Assembly: GCF_947623445.1 (NCBI RefSeq)
Contig: NC_135244.1
Coordinates: 8,866,001 to 8,930,000 of the forward strand
From: Clavelina lepadiformis
Taxonomy: Eukaryota > Chordata > Ascidiacea > Aplousobranchia > Clavelinidae
Length of the DNA: 64,000 bases
Reading direction: 5' to 3'
The notes under the pieces were generated by a model. That model was not told where the DNA came from. It did not search any database and saw nothing but the letters and a program-made list of their open reading frames with translations. Shown here one piece after another: positions 48,096 through 60,667 of the stretch; position 1 is the stretch's first letter; every line of letters starts with the position of its first letter. Made by a program: the position numbers and the translations under genes.

Positions 48096-49652
48096 ATGCC
48101 AAAAAAGCAAGCAAAATCAAATGCCCAGTACAATCCTGGAGACTTAATTTTTGCAAAAATGAAAGGTTATCCACACTGGCCAGCTCGCATAGACGATCTG
48201 CCAGAAGGAGCAGTAAAACCACCTGCCAACAAATACCCTATATTCTTTTTTGGCACTCACGAAACAGGTTTTCTCTCTGCAAAAGAGATCTATCCATATG
48301 AAGAGTACAAGGAAAAATATGGACATCCGCGCTCAAGGCCTTTTTACAATGATGGGTTGTGGGAGGTTGAAAATGATCCAACTGTCATGTTTCGGGGCAA
48401 TGGTTCGAAACTAGCTGAGCAAAGGGCAGCTGAGCAGAGTAGTGATGATGATGACATTTCAGATGAGGAACCTCAAAATAAAACATCTTATGAAAAACCA
48501 ATCAAACCTGTTGATTCTGGTGGCTCATCAGATGGTGACGATTTCGATGCAGAAGAAGATGACAAAGAGAGTTCTGCTGAGGGAGAAAGCAGTGAGGATG
48601 AATATGTTGTCTCTGAAAAACAAGCAAAACCATCTAGAAAAGATCACAAGAAGGAAACTCCGAAGTCCAATGATGAAGAAAGTGATGCTTCTGAAAGTGA
48701 CGAATCAGTAAGCTTTGAGGAACCAGCTCCTAAAAAACGAAAACATTCCAAAACTATTGCACCCACAGCTGAGAAGAAGTCAAGAGCACCAAAAAGGCCA
48801 CGGGTTAAAAAGGAAAGGCCAACAAAAAAAGCTTTTGTTTCCATAAGCAGCAGCTCTGACAGTGACAGTGAAGAAGACAAAGTGTCATCTTGGAAGCGTA
48901 AAGATGCCGAGAGGAAGAAAAAGCAAGCTAAAGAGCAAGCTCGTCGCTTGGAGCTTGACGCTCAGAAAATGAAAGATATTGAAAAAGAAGTGGAACGTAA
49001 ACATAAAGAGAATCTTGCTACTGATGCCAAACTAACAGAATCAAATCCAAAGCGTGACAAATTCAAACATGGAAAAAAAGGAAAGTCAAAGTCGCACCAT
49101 AAAGAGAAAAAAAAGGTGAAAGAAGACTCAAAGAACCGAAAACCAACTTCAGAAAAAGAGAAGAAAAGGAAGTTATCTTCTGAAAAAAGTCATATCCCTG
49201 TTGATCATGATAATGAAGACGACGAGTATCCAAGCGAGAAGTATGGATCTTACTTCATAGAGTCCGAGGTTAAAAGTGATAATCATGTAGCAGACGAAGC
49301 TCCCACCAACATGCATCGCAAAATGGAATTGTATGAGAAGCAGTTAAAGGCTGCCCTAACTATAGAAAATCCAGATATACAGAAAGCTTTATTGGCTCTG
49401 GATAACATAGACAAGATGCCAGTCACAGCTGCTTTACTGAAAAAGTGCCAATCACTTGTATCAACTGTTAAGAAGATAAGACGTTACAAAGCCAGCCAGA
49501 AAATCATGGACAAATCAGACAAGGTCTATCATCGATTTAAATTAATCTTTACTGGACTTGAAAACGGTGCCGCAGTTACAGCGGATGCTGTCAAATCTGG
49601 GTCCAAGGAAAAGGATTTACTTTCACCTGATGAGGCAACAGTAATGTCATAG
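48096..49652 (+). CDS. PSIP1: LEDGF/HRP2-like PWWP and integrase-binding-domain protein
   Basis: Chromatin reader of the LEDGF (PSIP1) / HRP2 (HDGFL2) family, which binds H3K36-methylated nucleosomes and tethers partner proteins. One uninterrupted 518-codon frame. Residues about 10-95 are a PWWP domain ([42 protein letters not shown]), with PHWP at the motif as in LEDGF. Residues about 110-400 are charged and disordered, with acidic Ser/Asp/Glu blocks and Lys-rich nuclear-localisation-like runs ([18 protein letters not shown]). Residues about 406-487 are the integrase-binding domain ([31 protein letters not shown]). A likely 3' splice site at 48029 (TTTTGCAG) suggests a 5'-UTR intron. The symbol is chosen for domain order; PSIP1 and HDGFL2 cannot be separated here. 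Vertebrate relatives have many coding introns, and this gene has none. Confidence 0.93.
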   Translation: MPKKQAKSNAQYNPGDLIFAKMKGYPHWPARIDDLPEGAVKPPANKYPIFFFGTHETGFLSAKEIYPYEEYKEKYGHPRSRPFYNDGLWEVENDPTVMFRGNGSKLAEQRAAEQSSDDDDISDEEPQNKTSYEKPIKPVDSGGSSDGDDFDAEEDDKESSAEGESSEDEYVVSEKQAKPSRKDHKKETPKSNDEESDASESDESVSFEEPAPKKRKHSKTIAPTAEKKSRAPKRPRVKKERPTKKAFVSISSSSDSDSEEDKVSSWKRKDAERKKKQAKEQARRLELDAQKMKDIEKEVERKHKENLATDAKLTESNPKRDKFKHGKKGKSKSHHKEKKKVKEDSKNRKPTSEKEKKRKLSSEKSHIPVDHDNEDDEYPSEKYGSYFIESEVKSDNHVADEAPTNMHRKMELYEKQLKAALTIENPDIQKALLALDNIDKMPVTAALLKKCQSLVSTVKKIRRYKASQKIMDKSDKVYHRFKLIFTGLENGAAVTADAVKSGSKEKDLLSPDEATVMS

Positions 49653-50467
49653 TGCAAGTATTCTTTTACTTATTGCCGTTTTAGCAAAGTTTCACGATTC
49701 CAGAATTCATGAAAGCAAGTACCATTGACTTGACTGCAAGTACTGTTGCTGTGAATTTGCATGGTATATGAGGTGCTGACAAAACATTTTTACCCTATCC
49801 AAGTGCTAAGGTTTTTATGTAAAATGAATTCAGTACTGGTTAAATGTCTTGGACTGGGAATTTGTAAAAGCTTGGACAAAGTTTCAGCAAAATACTTCGT
49901 TTTAGCAGAATTTGATAATTTGCAGAAAGTAATTAGTATGAAGTCTCAATTTGCAACATTTCATCTCATAGTAATTTGAATAATTTATGCGTCATCTCAG
50001 TTTTAAACTGTTAGCACCAAATGCAATTTTAAGTAATGATGTTCATGCTGTTTGTGCTTATGGTTTAGTCTTGAACAACGTACTCAGTGAAAAACGTTTT
50101 TTAAAAATGCAAATGTTTGTTCATAACACAATTTTGCAAACCAAGTTGAAGTGGATTTGGTGACAAGACCTTGTTACTTTTGTAAGTTGTACATGTACAT
50201 ACCGTTTCATGTTTACTGTTATAAACCAGTAATTTTATGAAAGATATTGCAATTATTCCATAATCTATATCAGTAGGGAAACACGGAGATAATCATGATG
50301 TAATAGATTTTGGCATATGCCTAATGATATTTACCCATTATTTTCCAGAGGTGAGAAATAACATTTCCAGCGAGGGCATTATTTTAAGATATACAACAGT
50401 TTTTTTTTATGCAGTGGCATGTCGCAGACTTTCCTGGCGATGTAAAACTGCATGATAAGATAATATA

Positions 50468-50473
50468 AATAAA
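50468..50473 (+). promoter_or_regulatory. candidate poly(A) signal of the LEDGF-like gene
   Basis: AATAAA about 815 bases after the stop codon, in AT-rich sequence. It implies a long 3' UTR; an earlier non-canonical site is possible. Confidence 0.35.
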
Positions 50474-51201
50474 CCTGTAATATTTAATTGCTCACAATTT
50501 TATGTCGATATTTTGTGAAAAATCATAATGATTCGAAAAATTCAAGGCCCAGTTAGCTGCTTCTCATAAAATTGGGAAGATTAAAAGACTCTAATTTTCG
50601 AATAGATCATTACTGAAAGACGGGTTACCGTCACGACGAACCACGATATAGCCTTTCATGCTGAAGCGTTTGTCAAGGTGTGTTGACTCCAACGTACGAG
50701 CTTTCCAACAACAAAAGGTGCGTGTTCTTAGACAGTCGCATTCAATATAGTGAATATACAGTATGGCAAAATAATGAAACCTTAAAAGTCTGACTTGAGT
50801 GTGTTGTCGCAATTGATAAATATAATTTTAAAAAAGTCAAACCCTTAAAATCAACTTTGAAAATTTCGAAATAAACTGAATTCTTAGCCAATGTTTTCGG
50901 TCTCCTGCTGCTATCCCTATAAATGTTTAATTTAGGCATAGGTACATGATAGGGAGGTCCCCTGCAAAGAGCTTGTCTGTAAGTTGAGGCGAAATTGAAT
51001 GAAACCTAAACTTGGTGAAAAATGGTCCAATAAATCGGCAATAGAATAGAATCTAATAGATAGGCCTATAATTGTCAGTAGTCAGTTGGCGATGGACTGA
51101 TGGTGCTCATCCCTGTTGGAAAGTTTGGTTTCAGTGCGTTGGATAAACACGTTAATAAATCTAACTTCAAAAGTTGTGTCTCGGCAGGCAATAGCCTATA
51201 G

Positions 51202-51510
51202 CAGGCATGTGCAACCTTTTTCACTGGAGGGCCAAATACAAAATTTTGAATGACAACGCGGGCCACATGATTTTTTCAGAAAAAATTAGTATCATAAAAC
51301 GACTTTCCTATGCAGTTTATATAGTTAAGAAATAGATTTAATGTAGTCCACGACACGAAAATGCGAAAATTTCCATTGCTTTGATGTAAACTGCATCAAA
51401 TAGTGATGGCTAGTATGAACTTCTAACATTTTGCTGAGCACCATGCGGGCCGCTTGGAACAACCTGGCGGGCCGCACTGCGGCCCGCGGGCCACTGGTTG
51501 CACATGTCTG
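51202..51510. mobile_element. hAT-type MITE with perfect 8-bp target duplication
   Basis: The ends CAGGCATGTGCAACC and GGTTGCACATGTCTG are inverted repeats. They are flanked by GCCTATAG on both sides (51194-51201, 51511-51518). GCGGGCCGCACTGCGGCCCGC-type blocks lie near the right end. It is closely related to the copy at 3409-3768. Confidence 0.92.
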
Positions 51511-51814
51511 GCCTATAGTAATAGGCCATTACTTTATCTTCGTTATAATATCTATTGTTTGTTGTATGGTTCTGGTCCATTCTGAATGTGTGTGTTTAAA
51601 TTTTCTTTTAACCGTTTTGTTTACATTTTTCCTGCAAGGTTTTGTGAGGGGACTTATTTATGGATTAAAAAATCTCCCGCGCAGTTAGGCTAGTAAACTA
51701 TTCAATGTACAAATGCAGCGGGTATAGGCCACTCCTGATTTAGTCTAACAAACTGTTCATAACTGCATAGTTTTAATCCTTTTACCATAACATGCATCTA
51801 GTCTGAAGAACACT

Positions 51815-52056
51815 TTGTCGTATCTTAACTTAATTTACCTGTTAAATTATCTGATTCCATTGTTGCGTGCGATTAGAAAACTTTAATCTTTTGTCAGCCG
51901 AAATGTTTTAATATTACAACCGAAATATCTCACAAGTAAATGTTTTATTATAAGTGCTGTACACTTTCTCAATAATATTACGAATAACCAACAACATAAG
52001 TAATACTACTGCTTAGAACATGTCTAACTTTAATACATGAGTTGCAATCACCATAA
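51815..52056. repeat. old dispersed repeat copy without insertion
   Basis: Inverted partner of 42938-43776. It provides the empty-site sequence for the foldback-like insertion at 42962-43562. Confidence 0.8.
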
Positions 52057-54562
52057 CTAGCTCAGACAGCTCATCTGTTGATTTCGATGATTCACGTGGT
52101 TAACGCTTTCTATCTCGATGATTCACTCGGTTAACTCTGCTCGCTATTAGAAGTGCGAATTAATAAAACGTGAAAGCGATGGGAGTCAAAATGTTTAATA
52201 AGAAAAACGCAGCAATTCGTAACAGGTGCAGCGATGAAAACAATGTGAGATAAATATAGCTAAAGCTGACACATTAGGACATAGATAATTAATTAATCAG
52301 TGTTAAGATTAAGAAGAGGGCATTTCCAATAAAGACTTATCAGCACAGATGCTGGAAAACAACCTGCAAACATACTAAAATTCAAATGTTCACACAAAAT
52401 TATTCAGAGCAAGTTTCCAAACATTAAACGACAGTTGAAGTGTTTATCAAAAAACAAATTCATAAAGTTCAATTAATAACTAGAAAACGTTTTTGCTAGA
52501 AATGATGTAATGGTATTAAAAATGCCATTTACCGTTAAGGCCGTTACAAGTGTAACCAGATCAAAGAAATTCATTGTTGTTAAAAAAAATGACCTCAGAA
52601 CCTTCATCTTTCAGCTGACAAACTTAGGCCTATCGTTTTTGTGTATGCTTTCTGTACTCCATAGTTCATACCAACCTTTTTCATTGAATTTTGTGGAGAG
52701 TAATTATTTCGAAGAAACTAATCTTCCATGACGTTGAAAAATGTAATCGTTAGGCCAGAAACAACAAGAAATTACACAGTAGTGAAACATATTATAGTTA
52801 TAAATTTACCTTTTTTCAATTAAGCAATTACTCTTCTACAGAAAAATATTCGTGTCCACCAGATAACTTTTTTGGTCCACATAAAAAACCGTTATCTTTC
52901 AAAAAACCTCGGCATTTTCCTATCCTCCACATGCATTTTGTGGATTTATTTTACCTGACGCTGAGTCAAGCGTAACCGAATGTGACGGAATGTGGATCCA
53001 ACTAACTTAATAACCTAAATACAGTAAAGAATTTGGTGCAAGCGGTTGTCAGAACCAAACAAAGTCAATTTTTTTACTGAAACTTTCTCACAATTTTGAA
53101 AAAAACTTACCCCACGGAATGTAGGCTTATAGGCAATGCCTGAATCTTTTATCTTCACACCGATATAAAAATAAGGAAAAGGGTTGTTTGAAAGCCAATT
53201 TTTAACGAATAAATGAACAAAGAATTGTGACTTCAGTGCATGCCAAATATTGCGTTTTTGCACGCACAGTTTCTTGTCGAAAACAGCCGTATTTTTCAGT
53301 CACCCTTATAGATTTTAAAGTTAAACACAAAATTTTTGGTGTCATGGCATGCACTGAAGCCTCAGTTATTTCTTTATTTAGTATAAATTGGGGTTTAAAC
53401 AACCAGCTTTCTTTATTTATCATAATCAGGTTTGAACCGGACTGCATAGTGCAGAGTATAGCTGTTTTTTTCCGAGATCTTGGGGGTGTAGAAGCGAAAT
53501 TTATTGGTCGATGTAATACATGACCCAAGCACCAGAGTATGTCCAATGTTTGTGGTAGGTAAATTGCGACCTTTTGTAAATAGAAAACGGAGAAAAAAGT
53601 AGTGTTTGCTTATTTTGAGAGAGAGATTGCTCTTCTCTGGTGTGTAATACTGTTTCCACCAAAAAAAGGTTCGGGTTTGCTTCTGCCATACTCTGTCGTC
53701 AATGTTGTGACAACAACATAGCTCTATGTGCGCTTTCAATGAATCCCATGCGTGCAAGTACGACGCTTTCTATGGGTTACTGCTGAGATGTTCCAAAATT
53801 TATGTTATAGTTACAACCCTACTGAACACACTACAGAGTATGTTACGTGTACACCTCAGTTTTTTTGGCGCAAAACAGCTTGCACACCAAGTTAGTTAAA
53901 CTTTCCACACAAATTATGTTACTTGATGGCTATAATTCTTAGATCCAATCAAACATTTGTGGATGTAGCCTCAAAATTATTTAGTCTGATCTAACTTACA
54001 TACCAGTAGGCTATAAAGTCCAAGTTTAAGCAAAATTTTAAGATTGGTGCACACTGGCTCACCGATGCAACTGACTATGTACACTGGATATCTCATCGAA
54101 AAATGTCATATTGTGTAGAACGACCTACTGACTGCAGAGTTAAACAATTACAACACTGTTGAATAGTCCTAGCTGTCTGTAGAATGCTTTTTGCAAAAAT
54201 GTTTATTAGAATACATTGCGTGTAACATAATAACATTTCATTCAATCTGATGATTGTAACAAAAACATCAACAAATGCAGGTCACCACTTACCGGGAAAA
54301 ATCATTAAGTCTGCATTCATTTGCATGTTGTAATTTGCTCTGACATGGCCATAAATGGAGAGGGACCGCGAAGGCCTCTCTTGTGTAAAATAGGGTTCAA
54401 CAAAAAGTGTTAGATAATCACATGTTGGTCTTGTACATGAGTGTGATATTTAGTTATTAGTTTTTTAATAAACCAGTTGCTGAGTCAAGTATGCCAGGTA
54501 CTGTATATACTGTATTTTAGCATATAGGTTTGTACATAGCTTCTATTAAGCATATTTACAAT

Positions 54563-57500
54563 ATGTCTGATGTGGAGCAAGTTGACGTGACCACCACAGA
54601 GGAAGATTTAAGTACATCTGCTAACTTATCAACGTGTGCATATTGCGGCTGTCAAAAAGATGGTGTACTCATCTTCTACTGCAACCATTGTCATCGATGG
54701 GTTCACACAAGTGGGATAACTAAGTGCTAAAATCATTTCACATGAAGTCCAGCATTTATAATTGAATATTCATAATTGAAATATTTGTTTGTTTGATTAA
54801 GGTGTCTTATCATTATGAATAGTTTAATACAAAATTATTGGCTCTGAGTTCATATTTATTTTGCAGGCTGTCTGCATGCCGGTCCACCTTCTTCATTGTT
54901 AGCTGATAATTATTACACTTTCAAATGCGTATCATGTTCAAGTGATGGGAAAGAAAGCTTTGAACGAATGAAACTGACATGGTACCATTCATTTTACCTA
55001 AAACTCAAAATTTTTCAGATGCTAATATTATTATGCAGAGCTGCATATCATACTTAGTATTTTCTAAACAAACTTGTTTATTTAATGCAATAATTTAAGG
55101 GTTCAGGTAGTATCAGTTGCCCTCTACAACCTTGCACAAACCTGCTTGGGCAAACAAGGATACTTTAAGTGGAAGGAAGACATATGTTTGTTCATAGACA
55201 AAAACTGGGATATATTTTTCGGTGATAGGTATGTTTTCAATTTTCCACCAAAGGTGGTGAGTTGTTTGTGTGATAGCTATTATGTGTACACCAATAATAA
55301 CTTCCAGCTATTTTGAATAAATACCGGTACCGATAGTACATATCTTTCCACTAGTGTTCCCCAACTTTTTTAGAATTATGAACGAAACCCAGTAGGTTAA
55401 AAATGCTGTGACCTAAAATGAATCACTGTCAACTGTGGTGAGCAGGCCTGAAAAAGTAAACTTTCAGACATGGTTGATATCAGCATTATAAAAGTAAAAA
55501 TCAAGAGAAGGCCAACCATAACTTCATCACAATATGTATGTGGCATTATTTTTGGCACTAGAAACAAGCAAAGTTTTAAAATTTAAATTGACAGTCTCAA
55601 TTCTTTTTCAAAAGCTCCTTGGACCTCTTAAAAACTTCCCTATAGCCTGGCGATGAAGCATCGCCTACTAGTTGGAAAATAGTGTATTACATTATACTTA
55701 CTTGTTTCATCTTATAGACCCCAAAAGGCTCAGTGGTCATGTACTGTCGGCAGCATCTTGTCGACTGGCAATCCGCATCGTTTTCTAAGTGGATATGGCA
55801 TGTTTAAAGATGCTGGATGGTGGAGATTAACAGATCCTACCCAGGCTCCTGAGTATAGTCCAGGAACTCCGATTGTTCCTAAACCGCATGTGACAAGTGC
55901 AAAGAAAAGAAGAAGTCATTTTGGGTTTAGGTCCAGTGCCCGGAAGAGATCTCAGTTAAATTTAACACAACAAGCTGCTGAGAATAAAGCCAAACAAGCT
56001 CTTGTCAAGGTAAGATGTATGTATAGTGTGCATTTATAAACAATTTGCTTCTAGCGTTTATATATGCAGTGCTTGTCAACCAGATATATAGTAGCCTTCA
56101 CGTCAGCATGAGCCTGAGTTTTTAGCGTGTACCACATAATAGATTGTTCAGAACTGTACTGATTTTCATTTCCGATGCTCTAGGTTTTGAAAGTTTCACT
56201 GTACTCCAAAGTCATGTATTATTATATCTGCATTATTATTGTTAATGTAAATGTATTAAAATTATTGTTGTAAATGTATTATCATATGCTTTTGTGCATT
56301 TTTAGGCATATAATTTTCTCATTAAACCTATTTTCTGTCATCTGAGTTAAGTGATTTATGAATTATGTCGAACAAAAAGTATGTGAGAAGTTTTACAATA
56401 TTGAAAATATTTAGCCGCATTGAAATATGTTTCTGTTTATTTACTAAATTTTTACCATGAGATGCATTCATGCAATGAATGAACAGCATACAATTTAGGC
56501 CAAGACATGGTTGAGCTTGGGACATGAATGGTGTAACATTACAAAAACGGTTGGCAAGCACTGATATATCGTACCAAAACAAATAAAAATTTTGGCTCAG
56601 CAATTAGGGTAGGACGAAAAATTTTTGTGCTATAGCTCAGATGATACTGGTGAAACCTTCAAGCTAAACTTTATTAAAAATTTGTGGTAATGATTTAACT
56701 TCCAGGTGTAAATAGAAATAATTATTTCAATTTTAATTATTCTGTGAATAATTGTGATGATTGCAAAGCACTGAAATACATGTATGCTATTTGGATTCAG
56801 TTGTTTTAAGTTTAAAAAATATTTTTGAAAATATATGGTTATTCTGCTCGGTTTATCTCTTTGAAATTTTAAAACCGACTTTTACTTAACATCACTCTCA
56901 AGGCCACAATGGATATACAGCTTCCTCTTGCTGTGAGTAAAGTTAAGAAATCATCAAGAAAGTTAGAAGTATAGACAAATAGTTGTGAGAAAATTAACCA
57001 GGTGCTTCAGTGCACATCAGATCATTGCGTGACACATGGAGCGGGCATAATCTTATAATCTGATGCAACGATATTAAGCTGAGTGTTGAAACATATTTTG
57101 CTAATATAATTTAATACGCTACACATTTTTGCCTAAGAAAATCAGATTTTAAATATTACTCTTTGCTTGGAATGGGTAAAATCAGTCAGTGCTTGATGCG
57201 TAGGCGTTTGAGCAATATTATTATTTGCAGTGGACTTGCTTGTAAAATATTACTTAAAAAAAATATTTAAAAATATTAATAACCATATAGAACTAAATAA
57301 GTGCATATGCAAAAATTTTCCAGTTTAACTGAAATTTTGATGGTGGTGTATGTGAAAAACTGTGCTTTATGAAAACAACTTTCATAATTTACTTTAGGAT
57401 TTTTGTAGTGTTATGTTATTAATAAATACTCGAGCAGTGAAAACAATAAAAATGATGTTTTTTATCCGCGGTAATGTAGCAAATAACCTAGTGTGCGGGC

Positions 57501-60420
57501 AATTTAAATCTATTTGTAAATTATGAACAGCTGCAATTAGCTATAATCCAGTCAGTAAGATGATGCCCTTTTTTCCTTATTTTATTGGTTTTTTCTGCTG
57601 TGTTTATTTGTAGGAAAACATATCTGATGATGGTCGTATCGACTCACCGCTTTCAAGCACTATAACTGAAAATTCAATTCCTTCTTCTCCGGCCAGCTCG
57701 TACTCTTCGGTAAGTTGCATAAAGAAACAATCATTTGGGCTGTTTGTGAGTACTCATTTCCAATGTAACAAATCCCTTGTTTGATAACCGTTACAAGTAA
57801 GGAACTCGCTTTGCATGAAGTAAAGTCAATAAATTTTAATTTTCAGGATAGCAAAAGTTCAGGTCGAAAAGAACCACGTCTTGATCCAATTTTACCTTTG
57901 GTTGCAATAAGTGATGACGAATCAGGAGCTGAAAACTTACTTGACAATGGTGTAAAAAGAAAGCAAGGCAAAGCAGCTTCAGAACCTAACGCAGATTTTC
58001 GAGGTAGGTGGTTGTTTCACATGGAAAAAATGTACCAGTAACTGTTTATTTTTTTAAGTGATTATAAGTACTGAATCAATTATATGGGTTGGAAATGTGT
58101 ACTATACTGTTTGGGATGAGAGCTGTGGTGAGAAGCACCGTTTATTTATTTGAACCGTTTAATTAATGAAAATATGTTAAAGTTATTGTGCCTTTTTGTT
58201 TATGCAGCTGCCTTATATTTTATGCAAACGGAAATTCAATATTTTGAAAGCATCAGGAACTTTTGTGTGTTTCTGATATTGTTTTTATTCCATTCTAGAC
58301 TCCAAGGTCATTGTTACTGATAAAGATTTTGAAAAATCCAATACGGCTAAAGAAAAAAGCCGTGATGAAAGCAATAGCAAGAATAAATTAATAGTTACAC
58401 AGCCACAGGAATCAGTGTAAGCAGCCTTTTTTCAATGTTATGGTCAATGTATGGTTATTTGTCTTACAAAGCTCAGTGTAATAACCTTCGTGAATGTTGT
58501 TCCAGAATAGGAATTTAATAATTAATTAATTATACCTTAGGTATTTATTTATGACCATTTTTTTATTTGTCAAGGTGTTTTTTTCTTTAATTTAATTTTA
58601 TATTAAGTGTGACGATGATGAGTTTATATGAAGAACAAAAATTACTGAAAAAACTTTTATCCCTCCCGAGCACAGATGCTAATTTGGATGCTCGACGTTT
58701 GAAAAGAAAACTTCTCTTGCGACGTGTAGGTTCACTTCTGCCACAAATGAGTGCTTTATGTAACATGGAACCACTGGTTGGATAACCTTATATTGCGTTT
58801 TTATTAATAAAGAAAAAACGCGAACTTGGTCAACCTGTTTTCAACTTCGACGATACGGTGCGGCAACTCTGCGCAAAGGAAAAGAATGCTGCCTTTGATC
58901 CCATATCGAACGATACGTTGGTTTCAGCACTTCCGCATGCAACGTCTCAGGGTTACCGAATATTGGATCGATTTTTGGTTTGTGCCTGCACAGCTGTCTA
59001 AAAGTTTAAACGAAACTTTTGTTTCTTGTATCTCGTGCCCATTTAATTGTTGATTTTTAGTGCTTACGATTGATATTTCCGTTATGCATATATATATATA
59101 CCACGAGGTTGATAAAAGCAAACAAACTGCAACTTTAGCAACCTTGTAGTATTTGCAAAGTATTTAAACTCTGCCTATTCTACATATGGGAAATGTGCTG
59201 TAAAACGAGTTCGACAATTATCAGTGAAAGTCTTACCTGCTGATTTAGTCTTCAGATAGCAAGGTATACCAAGCCGAGGAGTGCGACAAAACTTTCCGCC
59301 AAAAATTGATTGGCTCCGATGAAAATAAATCTGACATGCAAATGCTAGTCAGTCCATACACGCAAAGGTAGTCGCGTTTTTAAATAAATACTGTTATGCA
59401 AGGATGATTAAATTCACAGTTTGTTTCATTCATTTCAAGAATGTTGAAACCATTTATTCGCCGCGATTTTGAAACAAAACCAACCAAGCTGAAAGTTTTG
59501 GAAGAAATCATTTCTCGCTACAATCGGTATAATAAAATACTGAATAAAATGAGAACTATCGCAATATAAATTAATAGTATTATGCTGTACTTAGGTTCGA
59601 AAACGATGAATTTTGTTATTTTTTTTGCAAACCTGTCATTTTTTCAAGACTCGTTTCAAAAATGTGATTATTAACTCTAAAGGAACGATCTATCTTGGAA
59701 ACCAAGCCCTTCTTTTCCTATTGATTATTGCTACGTGAGGCCGCGTCATATACCGGCTATCAACGCCATGTGTAGGCACTTCTTCTGGCCGGGAGTTGAC
59801 CTCTCTGAAAGTTTGCAATATCCAGATTTCAGCGTCGTAGCTCTGTACAAGTAAGTGTGTTTTTTGCTGCTCTCCGTATCACAAATCTGTTGTAAACACT
59901 GCATTTCATTCATTTAAATCGGTTTGTTTTAGTTAGAAGTTGAATATCATTTTTCCAACGATTTGTTAAAGCCGGCGTTTCTGCATTAGATGAAAACTTT
60001 CATCGCCTGATAAATGTAGTAATTTTAGTTCGTGTTTCAGAAAAATGGTAATTGGTTTTGGGTTTTTGGTGCCGGATATTTCCTTCAATCAGTCCTACCT
60101 CTCCTTTCTATTGGTACATCCTGACTGGCAGCGTGCTGGGATAGGAACGTTTATGCTTTACCATTTGATCCAGGTGAATTTGGGACTGAAATTTGCACAT
60201 AAATATAAATTCATACCACTGTCAACAAATTGATCTGCATTTTTAGACCTGCCTTGGCAAAGACATCACCTTACACGTCTCGGCGTCAAACTCGGCCATG
60301 CTGTTGTATCAGCGTTTCGGGTTCAAACCAGAAAGGTTTGAGGCTGATTTTTATGACAAGTACATGCCTCCTGACACCATAGAATGCACGCACGCCTTTT
60401 TTATGCGGTTGCGCAGATAA
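54563..60420 (+). CDS. KAT14: KAT14 (CSRP2BP), ATAC-complex acetyltransferase subunit
   Basis: Subunit of the ATAC histone acetyltransferase complex with a C-terminal GNAT domain. Fourteen exons: 54563-54710, 54867-54981, 55100-55228, 55718-56009, 57614-57709, 57847-58003, 58299-58416, 58608-58725, 58813-58977, 59264-59367, 59440-59526, 59683-59850, 60041-60173, 60247-60420; about 667 residues (human 782). The N-terminus has a zinc-binding CAYC/CNHCHRW module and CVSCSSDGKESFERMKLTW, then GYFKWKEDICLFI, as in vertebrate KAT14. A Ser/Lys-rich linker follows, then LYEEQKLLKKLLS and ARRLKRKLLLRR, then YRILDRF and VSPYTQRMLKPFIRRDFETK. The GNAT part has IDYCYVRPRHIPAINAMC, FWPGVDLSESLQYPDFSV and the acetyl-CoA loop QRAGIGT. 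It continues with LHVSASNSAMLLYQRFGFKP and HAFFMRLRR before TAA. The 58977/59264 junction has an equally in-frame alternative (58981/59256). Confidence 0.95.
55349..55684. mobile_element. possible hAT-like MITE in KAT14 intron 3
   Basis: CACTAGTGTTCCCCAACTTTTTT at the left and AGTTGGAAAATAGTG at the right are imperfectly complementary and of hAT form. No target duplication could be confirmed. Confidence 0.3.
56010..57613 (+). other. KAT14 intron 4
   Basis: A 1.6-kb AT-rich intron. It holds a candidate 30-nt microexon at 56903-56932. No transposon with clear ends was seen. Confidence 0.45.
56903..56932 (+). other. candidate 30-nt microexon of KAT14
   Basis: GCC ACA ATG GAT ... encodes ATMDIQLPLA between CTCAAG and a consensus donor GTGAGT. 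Flanking exons (ending 56009, starting 57614) are both phase 0 and 30 is a multiple of 3, so inclusion keeps the frame in the Ser-rich linker. No homologue is known to me. Confidence 0.3.
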
Positions 60421-60667
60421 CTGAAAGACTTTGGCCACTCAATTTGTGGCGCAAACCATTTTGCAATGTCATTTAAATCGTCTATTACAAGTCTACTGGC
60501 GTTTTCTGCAAATGGTATGTGTCGAAATATGGAAATTAAAAGACATCGGATTAAAAACGTGTTTGAGGTTTTGACTAGCAAGAAATGCACAAATGCTGAA
60601 GTTTCGAGTTCATATGGTATCACAATCTTTATTTACAAACGAAGGAAAGTCTTCGGACGACTTAAAT

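Larger units (their letters stand above)
49653..54562. other. 3' flank of the LEDGF-like gene and spacer to KAT14
   Basis: No further gene was recognised. It holds a poly(A) signal at 50468, a perfect-TSD hAT MITE (51202-51510) and the inverted partner of the old repeat (51815-52056). A 15-bp inverted repeat CTTCAGTGCATGCCA / TGGCATGCACTGAAG (about 53230 and 53344) also lies here. The many overlapping short frames at 53000-53760 occur on both strands and are not supported. Confidence 0.5.

Noticed and set aside
47951..48301. 116-codon frame overlapping the LEDGF-like start
   Set aside because: It is a different frame through the PWWP coding region and a probable splice acceptor at 48029, with no similarity of its own.
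53000..53760. Several 60-114 codon frames on both strands
   Set aside because: They overlap each other on both strands and show no domain, codon pattern or splice structure.
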